A stretch of 35,648 bases of DNA. Source: Lonsdalea iberica. GTDB lineage: Bacteria; Pseudomonadota; Gammaproteobacteria; Enterobacterales; Enterobacteriaceae. The stretch spans positions 1 to 35,648 of the forward strand of contig NZ_LUTP01000032.1 in NCBI RefSeq assembly GCF_002111585.1, given 5' to 3'. Positions 25,701 to 32,687 of the stretch are shown piece after piece. Numbering within the stretch: the stretch's first letter is position 1; the number at the start of each line of letters is the position of its first letter. Made by a program: the position numbers and the translations under genes. The notes beneath the pieces were generated by a model. It was not told the origin of the DNA and did not search any database. It saw only the letters and a list, made by a program, of their open reading frames with translations.

Positions 25701-28396
25701 ATCTGCAAAACCAGATTTTGGGCCTGATTTCCGCGGGCGATGCATCCAGCCAGCTCGACAAACCCGGCGGTATCTTCGTACGCGGCGATATTCACATGTC
25801 CAACGAAGATCGCACGTTATTGATGAGCGCGGCCTCCCTTGTTCTGGACGATCGCGGCGAGAGCGTGATCGAGCAACTGAATCAGCGGATGCAAAACACC
25901 CTGTTGCTGCAAAAACCGCTCATTCCTCTCAGCCCCGCGCTGCCGGACCGTCATACGCCGTTCACCCCAGACGTCAGTCAGCTACAGTTTTTCAACGGCC
26001 TAGGCGGCTTTTCTGAGGATGGACGCGAGTACCATATCGTCCTGAACGAAGGGGAAAACACGCCGGCGCCGTGGTCCAATGTGATCGCCAACCGGGAGTT
26101 CGGCACCGTGGTCTCCGAGAGCGGACAGGCATATACCTGGTACGAAAACGCTCATGAATATCGTCTGACTCCGTGGGAGAACGACCCGGTCAGCGACGCC
26201 TCCGGCGAAGCTTTCTATTTACGCGATGAAGAGAGCGGTCAGGTATGGTCGCCGATGGCGCTGCCGGTCAGGGGGCGTGGCGCTTACCTGACGCGACATG
26301 GATTCGGTTACAGCGTGTTTGAACATCGCGAATCGGGCATTGACAGCGAACTGACCGTGTTTGTCGCCGAAGACGCGCCGGTAAAATTGTTTATTCTGAC
26401 GCTGACCAATAAATCCGGGCGGCCGCGTAAACTGTCCGCCACGGGATATGCCGAATGGGTGCTTGGCGATCTGCGGTCCAAGTCCGCAATGCATATTGTG
26501 ACGCAGGGAACCCCGGTTGAGCGGGGATGCTCGATATTGGCCAGGAACTACTACACCGGCAACGGTTCAGAGCGAACCGCATTCTTTGCCGTGACCGGCG
26601 CACATTGTTCCATTTGCGGCGACCGGCGCGAGTTTTTGGGCCGAAACGGTTCCCGTGCGGCGCCTGCGGCGCTGAAGCTGCGTCGTCTCTCCGACAGAAG
26701 CGGCGCGGGATTAGACCCGTGCGGTGCAGTGCAGTCGGCCCTCGCGTTAATCGACGGCGACCAGCATACGCTGATTTTTGCGCTGGGCGTCGGACAAGAC
26801 ACGGCGCAGGCGGAGGCACTAATGCAGCACTATCTTGGCGAAACCAGCGCACGCGGCGAGTTGGAACGCGTGCAGCACTATTGGCGCGGCATTGTGGGAA
26901 AAATGCAGATCACCACGCCGGACCCGGCCACCAACTTGCTGGCGAACGGCTGGCTGCTCTATCAGACGCTGGCCTGCCGTATCAACGCCCGCAGCGGGTA
27001 CTATCAATCCGGCGGGGCCTTTGGTTTCCGTGACCAGTTGCAAGATTCGCTGGCGCTGACACATATCGCGCCGGAGCGGATGCGCGAGCAGATCCTCCTT
27101 TGCGCCTCACGTCAGTTTATCGAAGGGGATGTCCAACACTGGTGGCATCCGCCGCTGGGTAATGGCGTACGCACGCGCTGCTCGGATGACTATCTCTGGC
27201 TGCCGCTGGCGATCTGCCACTACGTGGAGGTAACCGGCGATATCGCCGTGCTGGACCAGCCGGTGCCTTATCTTGAAGGGCGTTTACTCAATCCCGGCGA
27301 AGAGTCGAGCTACGAGCAGCCGGGCATCAGTACTACGGTAGAAACGCTGTGGCAGCATGGCGAGCGGGCGATCGCAAATGGTCTGCGCATGGGGCAGCAC
27401 GGTTTGCCGTTGATGGGCTGCGGCGACTGGAACGACGGGATGAATCTGGTGGGGCTGCAAGGCCGGGGCGAGAGTGTTTGGCTTGGCTTCTTCCTGTATA
27501 CCGTATTGCAGCGCTACGCAACGCTGGCCGAAACGCGCGGCCTGGCGCAAAAGGCCGATTTTTATCGGGATAACGCCGCGACGTTGAAAGAAAATCTGAA
27601 TACCCACGCCTGGGACGGCGACTGGTATCGTCGCGGCTATTTCGATAACGGCGAGATGTTGGGTTCACATACCGCGGAAGAGTGCAAAATCGATGCTATT
27701 GCGCAGAGTTGGTCGGTCTTGTCCGGCGCAGGTGATGAAGCCTACCGACAAAAGGCAATGAAGGCGCTGGACGCACATTTGATCGACGATGCGTCCGGAA
27801 TCATCAAACTGCTGATGCCTCCGTTCGACGGTCACGGCCCTAACCCCGGCTATATTCGCGGTTATCTGCCCGGGGTCCGCGAAAACGGCGGCCAGTATAC
27901 GCACGGGGCAATTTGGGCGGTGATGGCCTTTGCGGAAATGAATAATACCGAACGGGCCTGGGAACTCATGTCGATGATCAACCCGATCAATCACAGTCTG
28001 GAACCCGCATCAGCACAGCGCTACAAGGTGGAGCCATATGTCATTTGCGCCGACATCTATGCGGTCAATCCCCACAACGGACGCGGCGGCTGGAGCTGGT
28101 ATACCGGTTCTGCGGGCTGGTCCTATCGGCTCATCACCGAGTCGCTGTTGGGGATCACCCGTCATGGCGATAGCCTGTCCGTCGCGCCGCATCTCCCCGC
28201 CGACTGGCCGCAGTTGGAAATCCGCTATCAGGAAGGCGGCAGCCAATACGTGATTACCGTAAAACGCGGCGAAGGCGAGGATCGCGTCACGGTGGATGGT
28301 CAGAGCTTGAGTGAAGGGCTGATCCTGCTACGGGATGACGGCAGATCGCATCAGGTAGACGTATGGGTGAGCGGGGAGACGTCAGTGGGGCGATGA
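19778..28396 (+). CDS. ndvB: Cyclic beta-1,2-glucan synthase (NdvB/ChvB/Cgs type)
   Basis: Giant inner-membrane enzyme that initiates, elongates, trims and cyclises periplasmic beta-1,2-glucan from UDP-glucose. It has 2872 aa, against about 2830-2870 in Agrobacterium ChvB and Brucella Cgs. Order of parts: N-terminal domain; membrane segments near 416-480; GT84 transferase core with DSDT (Asp632/Asp634) and RRTRWIRGDWQ (777-787); further membrane segments near 829-870 and 948-990; a glycoamylase-like domain (about 1320-1540, with WGISESSYYAFDASRNYQYH near 1410); two carbohydrate-binding GT36-associated repeats near 1620 and 2070; and a C-terminal GH94 phosphorylase domain with GCGDWNDGMN (Asp2550, Asp2553) that sets ring size. 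I start at GTG 19778 (VNKNFLAWFKPEPRP), 7 bases after AGGAG; an upstream ATG at 19715 lacks such a site. The frame is unbroken. Enterobacterial glucans are usually made by OpgGH, so this gene stands out. No exporter (NdvA/ChvA) lies beside it. Confidence 0.93.
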   Translation: MNKNFLAWFKPEPRPVFPLKGPALKPGEHPDTTIKAELFSADQMERYGRKLARSHKLTQENAPYYLLKNLAEHEAVLTHSCDVINTSDKSAITPAGEWLLDNFYLIEEHIRAVFQHLPKNFGKGLPQLGAPFNGPRIYDIATEAIAHGDGRFDAKTLMRYIAAYQEITPLTLSELWALPAMLRLAIIDNLRRVSVKVATAQQERNLADAWVDKFLEGAEIDPSNLIIVIADMARSNPPRSNSFVAEMVRRLRGHGNMLALPLTWVEQRLAEEGLTTDAMIHRFNQQQAINQLSVSNSIASLRQLSETNWPDFAESMSLVEQRLLQDPAGIYAAMHFDTRDHYRHTIEILSRQCPYSEIEVADAVLTMAKAAPEGGRKRHVGYYLVDKGRAALEQQLQVHYPPFTRLRHWFNQEPLLSWLGSLSLLTTALSADLLLRTHEAGMGWTLWLMAIPAVIVFSQLVLDLLGDATMQTRTPSPLPRLDFSTGIPSDSRTLIVIPCLLSSRTSVDKLINSLEVCYLSNVSPNLYFALLTDFPDSATQTEPWHDELLAYASQHIHRLNQRYANPVDALFFLLHRNPQWNEKQGVWMGYERKRGKLQAVNRWLRQQSHEFDTVVGNQSQTLDDIKYVITLDSDTVLPRDAAHKMVGAMAHPLNQPVYDVDKGRVVAGYGILQPRLAEEIPRYGQSRYAALSSAIPGNDPYSFMASDIYQDLFSEGSFVGKGIYDVDTFTRANEGTCPENLVLSHDLLEGCYARSGLLSDVLLYEQYPTCYLADMARRTRWIRGDWQLLNWLGFYVRREDRRRVANPLSGLSRWKLLDNLRRSLYSPSLLIVLFCALTWAPNPEHWLTAVALVLLLPTVLTLIYQLIRKNRRRTFSQHLRTVFNTALQRLMRVGMNLSTLPYESVNTLQAIGVTLWRLAISQRHLQNWVSLDAGLGHHLLRRVNAPQQYYLVMWANPIAAVFLMALTAYFNPLLQVVSVPLGALWLLAPRLLCWLSREPQRKKSGLTDEQRRRLREHSREIWLFFETFVTAEENWLPPDNFQEEPGPIIARRTSPTNIGLSLLANLTAWDFGYVSQASVVTRTSLTLDTLDKMAHFRGHLYNWYSTDTLTPLAPRYISSVDSGNLAGHLLTLRSGLVSMRTQPVMDVSRILAGLDDTLSLLERVWTRAPGVLNQLRKKWASAHDAPLFRFDAELQAMLGLSHALAELAAAESHVIRQWAESLDAQISGISQEWSQLLGWMTEEDRAVTTLPSLVWLAQYTPSVATAHSLSMSSAIELARQRLSILSELEQRLSDHATMDFRFLYNPVTHLLSVGYNCDANVMDSSSYDLLPSEVRLTNFVAVSANQLPTKSWYALGRLFTVIDNEPALMSWSGSMFEYLMPQLVMPDYPGTLLELMSQSAVNRQIAWGKIRGVPWGISESSYYAFDASRNYQYHAFGVPGLGLRRGLGDDTVVAPYATLLALMINPAKACENLTTLENNGARGNYGFYEALDYTTSRLAQGQFYAIIRSYMAHHQGMGLLALSHVLLDAPMVERFASNPMFQSARLLLQERMSEVVELYRPRRHFETHEGVLKPAKYDIREFSDVDSPIPEVQLLSNADYHLMLTQGGGGYSRWRDLALTRWRQDSTCDNRGSFCYLKDTASGEVWSNTWQPVAGEEGQHRIVFTDAGAEFIRVNGSLTVHTHVVVSPEDDIELRRMTLVHRGRQPRSIEITSYAEVVLAPAANDLAHPAFSNLFVQTELMPEQDAILCHRRPREPEEACPWLFHTMVVHGHNSGSTSFETDRAAFIGRGRNSATPLALERDGALANSAGGVLDPVMAIRQRIQLEPGIPVVVDLVYGITEARDPTIALLEKYRDRNIADRVFELARSHSQIVLRQLNANEDDASLFNRLAGGVLFPTQELRADAQTIMANRRGQSGLWGNAISGDLPIVLLSVSSSVNIGLVATLVQAHSYWRLKGLPVDLVIINADLGGYQQDLQNQILGLISAGDASSQLDKPGGIFVRGDIHMSNEDRTLLMSAASLVLDDRGESVIEQLNQRMQNTLLLQKPLIPLSPALPDRHTPFTPDVSQLQFFNGLGGFSEDGREYHIVLNEGENTPAPWSNVIANREFGTVVSESGQAYTWYENAHEYRLTPWENDPVSDASGEAFYLRDEESGQVWSPMALPVRGRGAYLTRHGFGYSVFEHRESGIDSELTVFVAEDAPVKLFILTLTNKSGRPRKLSATGYAEWVLGDLRSKSAMHIVTQGTPVERGCSILARNYYTGNGSERTAFFAVTGAHCSICGDRREFLGRNGSRAAPAALKLRRLSDRSGAGLDPCGAVQSALALIDGDQHTLIFALGVGQDTAQAEALMQHYLGETSARGELERVQHYWRGIVGKMQITTPDPATNLLANGWLLYQTLACRINARSGYYQSGGAFGFRDQLQDSLALTHIAPERMREQILLCASRQFIEGDVQHWWHPPLGNGVRTRCSDDYLWLPLAICHYVEVTGDIAVLDQPVPYLEGRLLNPGEESSYEQPGISTTVETLWQHGERAIANGLRMGQHGLPLMGCGDWNDGMNLVGLQGRGESVWLGFFLYTVLQRYATLAETRGLAQKADFYRDNAATLKENLNTHAWDGDWYRRGYFDNGEMLGSHTAEECKIDAIAQSWSVLSGAGDEAYRQKAMKALDAHLIDDASGIIKLLMPPFDGHGPNPGYIRGYLPGVRENGGQYTHGAIWAVMAFAEMNNTERAWELMSMINPINHSLEPASAQRYKVEPYVICADIYAVNPHNGRGGWSWYTGSAGWSYRLITESLLGITRHGDSLSVAPHLPADWPQLEIRYQEGGSQYVITVKRGEGEDRVTVDGQSLSEGLILLRDDGRSHQVDVWVSGETSVGR

Positions 28397-28407
28397 CCAC
28401 AGAGCGA

Positions 28408-28442
28408 AAAACGCGTCCCACGAGTTTGATTTCGCGGGACGC
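28408..28442 (-). terminator. Terminator of ynfD (possibly used from both sides)
   Basis: Stem GCGTCCC / GGGACGC (28413-28419 and 28436-28442) extended inward by three pairs after a mismatch. On the minus strand it is followed by GTTTTTCGC. It lies about 20 bp after the ynfD stop and 17 bp after the convergent glucan synthase stop. Confidence 0.7.
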
Positions 28443-28460
28443 AGTGGAATTACAGTCTGT

Positions 28461-28736
28461 TTATTGCTGGGCAGGCGCGCTTTCCGCAGGGGATTCGCTC
28501 TCGGCAAAGCGGGTATAGACAATCTTTTGCGAATCGTTTTCGCAATGACCGACAACCTGTCCGCCTGCCTGGCCTACTTGATCGTTAGGAACAATATCCA
28601 GCTTGAAGCCAGATTCCGGTACGCCGTTATGGACAATTTTGTGTGAGATGGCATCACGAACACTTTCACACGATGCCTGTGCAGCCAGGGGGGCAATCAC
28701 GAAAAGCGCGGCACTTAACATTATCGTTTTTTTCAT
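28461..28736 (-). CDS. ynfD: YnfD family periplasmic protein (DUF1161)
   Basis: Small secreted protein of 91 aa with no known function. A signal peptide covers about the first 20 residues (MKKTIMLSAALFVIAPLAAQA, then SCES). The mature part has the DUF1161 core, including NGVPESGF, IVPNDQVGQ and VVGHCENDSQKIVYTR, closely matching E. coli YnfD. The two cysteines of the mature protein (in SCES and GHCEN) could form a disulfide. I start at the ATG at 28736, preceded by AGGTGATG. An in-frame ATG at 28754 would add six residues before the signal peptide. The C-terminus is a Glu/Ser/Ala/Pro-rich tail. Confidence 0.9.
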   Translation of the reverse strand: MKKTIMLSAALFVIAPLAAQASCESVRDAISHKIVHNGVPESGFKLDIVPNDQVGQAGGQVVGHCENDSQKIVYTRFAESESPAESAPAQQ

Positions 28737-28754
28737 TTCATCACCTTTGTTCAA

Positions 28755-28786
28755 AGAAACCTAACGACTGCCCGGCGAGTGCCGGG
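28755..28786 (-). terminator. Weak terminator-like hairpin after ynfB
   Basis: Stem CCCGGC / GCCGGG with loop GAGT (28771-28786). On the minus strand it is followed by CAGTCGTTAGGTTTCTTTG. It could separate ynfB from ynfD. Confidence 0.4.
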
Positions 28787-28823
28787 ACTGAGGTCGGGAC
28801 TCTCTACAAGCGTAGACGAAAAG

Positions 28824-29171
28824 TTACGGCATGACAGTGCGGCCGGTACGGCGGTCAAGACAGCGGGAGGTATTAGGTTCCCAATAGGCGTTGACGTTGG
28901 CGCTGGTCGTGCATCGTTCCCGGCCGTCAATCGCGTTTGCCGTCTTATCGAACTCTTTTTCGACTCGCTGATTCACTTTCTTACGCAGTCGCTGAGTGTC
29001 GTTCCACTGTTCCTGGCTCTGGCGGGCCGTTTCTTTGGATAACGCGCTGTTGCCGTTATCCACGATAATATGATCCGTCTGCGCCTGAGCGGGGTGCCAA
29101 CTCGCCGAGGCTAACAACAATGCCAGCGGAATGACAAAACGCAGTGCTGATGGGGATAACTTTGTGTTCAT
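28824..29171 (-). CDS. ynfB: YnfB family periplasmic protein (DUF1283)
   Basis: Secreted protein of 115 aa, function unknown. The signal peptide runs to about residue 30 (ending PAQAQ). The mature protein shows the DUF1283 pattern: EQWNDTQRLRKKVNQRVEKE, then a Cys-containing segment, then NAYWEPNTSRCLDRRTGR. This matches E. coli YnfB almost word for word in the C-terminal half. Two cysteines could pair. The ATG at 29171 follows AGGGTG. In E. coli ynfB and ynfD are near neighbours, and here they lie in tandem on the same strand. Confidence 0.92.
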   Translation of the reverse strand: MNTKLSPSALRFVIPLALLLASASWHPAQAQTDHIIVDNGNSALSKETARQSQEQWNDTQRLRKKVNQRVEKEFDKTANAIDGRERCTTSANVNAYWEPNTSRCLDRRTGRTVMP

Positions 29172-29371
29172 AATTCACCCTGAATTCGGTATGTGCCAAC
29201 GCGATTCTCGCTGTGATGCCCAAACAATAACGTCATCTATGACAACGAAACTATAACCGACCCGCCATTCACGTCAATCGCACGTGGTGAGATCGCGTTA
29301 ATACCCTTATAAACTATACTGGTATTGTCGACGGCGACCTTCGCTGCCAGTTTTGGGGTTTGGGAGGGGTG

Positions 29372-29653
29372 ATGAGCAGTAAAGGAATATTCCCTTACTC
29401 AGGTTCATCTTTCGTGATCAAAAACACCTATTCTGAAGGCGACAAGGTAACCGTCGAGTTTATGACCGGCAATATGGCGGGAACGGTTACCGTTTCAATG
29501 GGAGTCATTGCCGGATGATTATTATCTGATTTGCTGGCAGGAGGATGATAAGTCGACAGTCGTGCATGGCGATAATTTTGTGAAAAAACTTCACGCGAGT
29601 TCTATACGATGATGGATGGCAGCTTCTACGTCATGAAGGGGGAACTATGTTAA
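29372..29653 (+). pseudogene. MoaF-like domain gene broken by two frameshifts
   Basis: Three overlapping frames join into one plausible protein of about 93 residues. Frame one starts at ATG 29372 after GGAGGGG (MSSKGIFPYSGSSFVIKNTY) and hits TGA at 29516-29518. Frame two continues from about 29511 (PDDYYLICWQEDDKSTVVHG) and hits TGA at 29610. Frame three runs from about 29597 (EFYTMMDGSFYVMKGEL) to TAA at 29653. The joined product has the small barrel pattern of MoaF-like proteins, with the core WQE, a following TVVH and a final DGSFY..KGEL strand. The second shift sits after a six-A run (29583-29588); one more A would restore the frame. The stop overlaps the ATG of the following cupin gene, as in a coupled pair. 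Either a real decay product or two sequencing errors. The MoaF-like assignment is from memory of the family pattern. Confidence 0.6.
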
Positions 29654-30186
29654 AACGTCGGAGGTATCACCGAGGTCTTATTATGCCCTTGCTACTAGGC
29701 GCGGGGCTTTGCCAGGCGCAGACGCCGAGTAAAGGCAATACGATTCATTATTGGAGCGTATGGGTTGACAAAGCAGGTATTTCTCACCAAGCGCAGTGCA
29801 AGCTGAATACGCTGAAGCTCGAACAATTTAGTGCTAAAGGCGACCCTGAATGGGTGTCTCAACAGGATCTGCCCACGTCGCGTTATGTCTTTAATATTAT
29901 GCCGGTAGGCTGGGTGAGTCCCTGGCATAAGAACCCGGCGCCGCAGTGGATTATCCCGCTATCGGGGCGTTGGTTCGTCGAAACGATGGATGGCAATCGG
30001 GTGGAAATGGGGCCGGGAGATATCTCTTTCGGCTATGACAAAAATACCGGGATGTTTGGCAAAAGAGTCGGCCATACCTCGGGGACGGTGGGTAAAGCAC
30101 CGGCCAAGTTGATGGTAGTTCAGGTGACGTCGGCGCTGGACAAGCCCACGGATGAACGATGTCCGGCCGGAGGCGTCGGTCTGTAG
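29647..30186 (+). CDS. Secreted cupin-domain protein
   Basis: A 179-aa protein with a signal peptide (MLKRRRYHRGLIMPLLLGAG, cleavage likely after LCQA near residue 24), so probably periplasmic. The mature part has one cupin barrel. The first motif is around SPWHKNPAPQWIIPLSGRW (91-109) and the second around MGPGDISFGYDKNTG (121-135). His94 in WHKNP is the only obvious metal-binding histidine of the usual set, so metal binding and enzyme activity are doubtful. I do not recognise the specific family and assign no function. The ATG at 29647 overlaps the stop of the broken MoaF-like gene and has a GGGGGA site inside that gene, implying they were translated together. A strong two-way terminator follows. 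Confidence 0.8.
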   Translation: MLKRRRYHRGLIMPLLLGAGLCQAQTPSKGNTIHYWSVWVDKAGISHQAQCKLNTLKLEQFSAKGDPEWVSQQDLPTSRYVFNIMPVGWVSPWHKNPAPQWIIPLSGRWFVETMDGNRVEMGPGDISFGYDKNTGMFGKRVGHTSGTVGKAPAKLMVVQVTSALDKPTDERCPAGGVGL

Positions 30187-30225
30187 TCAGGACGTAGGTG
30201 AATGATGTTACATAGCTGTTGTGTC

Positions 30226-30266
30226 AAAAAGGGAAGGGATCGTAACGATCGCCTTCCCAATTTTTT
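30226..30266. terminator. Bidirectional intrinsic terminator between the cupin gene and ydfG
   Basis: Arms GGGAAGG-ATCGT and ACGAT-CCTTCCC (30231-30258, one bulge). The plus strand continues into six T (30261-30266), and the other side has five A before it, giving T on the minus strand. It serves both convergent genes. Confidence 0.85.
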
Positions 30267-30292
30267 AATGCCGACATCGATGACAACGTCGG

Positions 30293-31042
30293 TTACTCGT
30301 CGCGATAAACCTTCAGCCCAGCATAGGTCTGGCTGACCGGCATCATTTCCATCGTATTAATATTGACGTGCTGCGGCAACGTCGCTACCCAGAATACCGC
30401 CTCGGCGACGTCTTCCGGCATCAGCGGGTTGGTTTTGTCATAGGTTTGCTGAACCTTGTCTTCGTTGCCTTTGAAGCGGATGCCGGAGAATTCCGTGCCG
30501 CCCACCAGTCCCGGCTCCAGATTAGTGACGCGAACCCGGCTACCGTACAGGTCCGCGCGCAGCCCCAGACTGAACTGACGCACGAACGCTTTCGTTGCGC
30601 CATAGACGTTGCCGCCGGCATAAGGCCAGTTACCGGCGGTAGAGCCGATGTTGATGATATGGCCTGCGTTCTTGCTCACCATGTCCGGCAACAGGGCGCG
30701 GGTCACGAATACCAGGCCTTTATTGTTAGTATCAATCATGGTTTCCCAGTCGTTGACGTAGGCCTGCTGCGCAGGTTCCAACCCGAGTGCCAGCCCAGCG
30801 TTATTGACCAATACGTCGATCTTGCGCCACGCGGCAGGCAAGGATGTGATGGCCTGATCGATTGACCGTTGATGGCGCACGTCCAGGCGGAGCGTATGCA
30901 GCGAGTCGCCAAATTCCTCTTTCAATACATCCAGACGCTCTTGACGGCGACCGCAGGCGATAACCCGGTGGCCTTCCTTGATGAAACGTCGGGTTATTGC
31001 TTCACCGAATCCAGCGGTGGCTCCAGTAATAAAAATAATCAT
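30293..31042 (-). CDS. ydfG: YdfG, NADP-dependent 3-hydroxy acid dehydrogenase (SDR family)
   Basis: Short-chain dehydrogenase that in E. coli oxidises L-allo-threonine, serine and 3-hydroxy acids and reduces malonic semialdehyde. It has 249 aa, against 248 in E. coli. The nucleotide loop TGATAGFG is at 6-13, NNAG at 80-83, and the catalytic Ser134, Tyr147 and Lys151 lie in GSTAGNWPYAGGNVYGATK. Arg residues after the second strand (CGRRQER) fit NADP preference. The ATG at 31042 has an AGAGGAA site. It stands alone, convergent with the cupin gene. Confidence 0.95.
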   Translation of the reverse strand: MIIFITGATAGFGEAITRRFIKEGHRVIACGRRQERLDVLKEEFGDSLHTLRLDVRHQRSIDQAITSLPAAWRKIDVLVNNAGLALGLEPAQQAYVNDWETMIDTNNKGLVFVTRALLPDMVSKNAGHIINIGSTAGNWPYAGGNVYGATKAFVRQFSLGLRADLYGSRVRVTNLEPGLVGGTEFSGIRFKGNEDKVQQTYDKTNPLMPEDVAEAVFWVATLPQHVNINTMEMMPVSQTYAGLKVYRDE

Positions 31043-31424
31043 GTCAGTTCCTCTTTACTGCGCGATGGTCATCTCAATCATGGCCGATAAGGGGGATATT
31101 TCAACTCAAGGCTGCAAACAGAAAGTAAAGACGGGCGAATTCGGATTTTTCGGCGTTCATGTCGTCTTAGACGCGCGGGGCAAGAATTAAGTCCTGCCGG
31201 TAGCCCTAAAGATCTAGGGCGCTTCGGCGGCTTAGCGGATCCAGCTTTAGATGGAGTACGAGGCGAAAGCGCCGTTTGGAAGCGGTTCTCCCGATGCTGC
31301 GCCGACCGAATGGGTCGCGGACGTCCATCGAGGCCAGGCCGCGTCGGTTGCCCGGCAGCGGGCCTCGACGGCGTAGGCGGCGGCCAAATTGTCCGACCTG
31401 CCGCCAGATCCTGCAATTAAAGTT
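31043..31424. other. Intergenic stretch between ydfG and gpgS, with a GC-rich half
   Basis: Bases 31043-31190 should hold the ydfG promoter; none could be named. Bases 31191-31424 are strikingly GC-rich, contain a 6-bp-stem hairpin (GCCCTA / TAGGGC, 31203-31220) and an inverted repeat TCGAGGCC / GGCCTCGA (31328-31335 and 31361-31368). Frames are open on both strands here, but none has family-like sequence. It may include the gpgS transcript end. Confidence 0.5.
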
Positions 31425-32654
31425 TTACTCTTCCGACGAAATCTCCTGACGGTCGGCTTCCACCGCTTCGTACAGGCGTTCCAATATGTCCGGAAAGGCC
31501 GATTGCACGCGGTTCCAACTGGGAACGAACGGTTTGTCCCCCGGGCTTTCGCTAAAGACCTGGCCCGACTGCGTGATGACATCGGCAAACAGCTCGACCG
31601 CGGACTCTTCCGTATGACGGTCGAAATGTAAACCGTTCATGCGGGCGTCATGCTCGAACGAATCGATCATATCCAGCGCAGTACGGTAGTACGTCGCGCG
31701 TAGCACACGAAATGAGTCGGTGGTGATATTCACTCCCTGGATCGCCAGTTTGCGGTAAAGCGCTTTGGTGATGTCCATCGCCATACGCTGTAATCCGGCG
31801 TTCGGATTGCTTTCCGACATCGGCTGATGTTTGTGATCGTAATTGTCCGCGATATCCACTTGGCAGATACGGCTGGTCGCCGTGCCGCGATGAATTTCTG
31901 ACAGCACGCCAATTTCCAGCCCCCAGTCGCTCGGGATCCTCAGGTTGCGCAAGACGTGGCTGCGCATCGCGAACTCGCCGGACAGCGGATAACGGAAGCT
32001 GCGCATGTATTCCAGAAAATCTGAATTGCCATACACGTTTTGCAGTGATTTGAGCAAGGGGAACACTAATAGGCGGCCAACGCGGCCATTGAGCTTCCCT
32101 TCGGCAACGCGGGCGTAATAGCCCTTGCAGAAGTCGTAGTGAAAGTGAGGGTTGGCGATGGGATAGAGCAGGCGAGCCAGCATACTACGGTCATACGTGA
32201 CAATGTCACAATCATGCAGTGCGATACAGGACGAGCGGCGGGACGCGAGAATGTAGCCCACGCAAAACCAAACGTTACGGCCTTTACCCGGCTCCATCGG
32301 CGCCAGCCCCTTTTCAGCGAGTTCCTGACTCAACTTGGTCAGGCGCGGTCCGTCGTTCCATAAAATCCGATGGCGCTGAGGCAGGCGCGAGAAGAATGAA
32401 TGAGCAAACTGGTACTGACCGCGATCGGCTCTGTCGAGTCCGATAACGATTTCTCCCAGATAGGGCACTTGCGCCAACATCTCCACAATGTTGCTGAGGG
32501 CCGGGCCCTCAAGTTCTGAAAACAGAGAGGGTAGAATCAGGCCCATACTGTTTTGACCCGAAAATACCTGAAGATCGTATTCCAACTCTTCTACGCTGCG
32601 CTGGGTCAGGTTATGAAAGTTGGTAATGATGCCATCCTGATAAAAATCGCTCAT
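31425..32654 (-). CDS. gpgS: Glucosyl-3-phosphoglycerate synthase (GT81 family)
   Basis: Transfers glucose from a nucleotide sugar to 3-phosphoglycerate, the first step in making the osmolyte glucosylglycerate. It is a cytoplasmic GT-A fold enzyme of 409 aa. The metal/nucleotide motif is D148-C149-D150 in IALHDCDIVTY. GLDRAD (72-77) and EPGKGRNVWF (121-130) fit the sugar-donor side, and the following HFHYDFCKGYYARV segment is typical of this family. Dickeya (Erwinia) chrysanthemi is known to accumulate alpha-glucosylglycerate under salt stress. The gene is 33 bp downstream of gpgP on the same strand, so the two form an operon with the phosphatase first. A mannosyl-3-phosphoglycerate synthase is a less likely alternative. 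Confidence 0.88.
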   Translation of the reverse strand: MSDFYQDGIITNFHNLTQRSVEELEYDLQVFSGQNSMGLILPSLFSELEGPALSNIVEMLAQVPYLGEIVIGLDRADRGQYQFAHSFFSRLPQRHRILWNDGPRLTKLSQELAEKGLAPMEPGKGRNVWFCVGYILASRRSSCIALHDCDIVTYDRSMLARLLYPIANPHFHYDFCKGYYARVAEGKLNGRVGRLLVFPLLKSLQNVYGNSDFLEYMRSFRYPLSGEFAMRSHVLRNLRIPSDWGLEIGVLSEIHRGTATSRICQVDIADNYDHKHQPMSESNPNAGLQRMAMDITKALYRKLAIQGVNITTDSFRVLRATYYRTALDMIDSFEHDARMNGLHFDRHTEESAVELFADVITQSGQVFSESPGDKPFVPSWNRVQSAFPDILERLYEAVEADRQEISSEE

Positions 32655-32687
32655 GCCTTCACTCTCCCTTAATAATAAACCGTTCGA

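Noticed and set aside
31081-31190. Small plus-strand frame starting MADKGDISTQGCKQKV
   Set aside because: It has no ribosome site, overlaps the upstream region of ydfG, and resembles no known family.
31247-31588. Minus-strand open frame crossing the 3' end of gpgS into the GC-rich gap
   Set aside because: Its first half is a shadow of gpgS in another frame and the rest shows no family pattern; gpgS ends normally at 31425.
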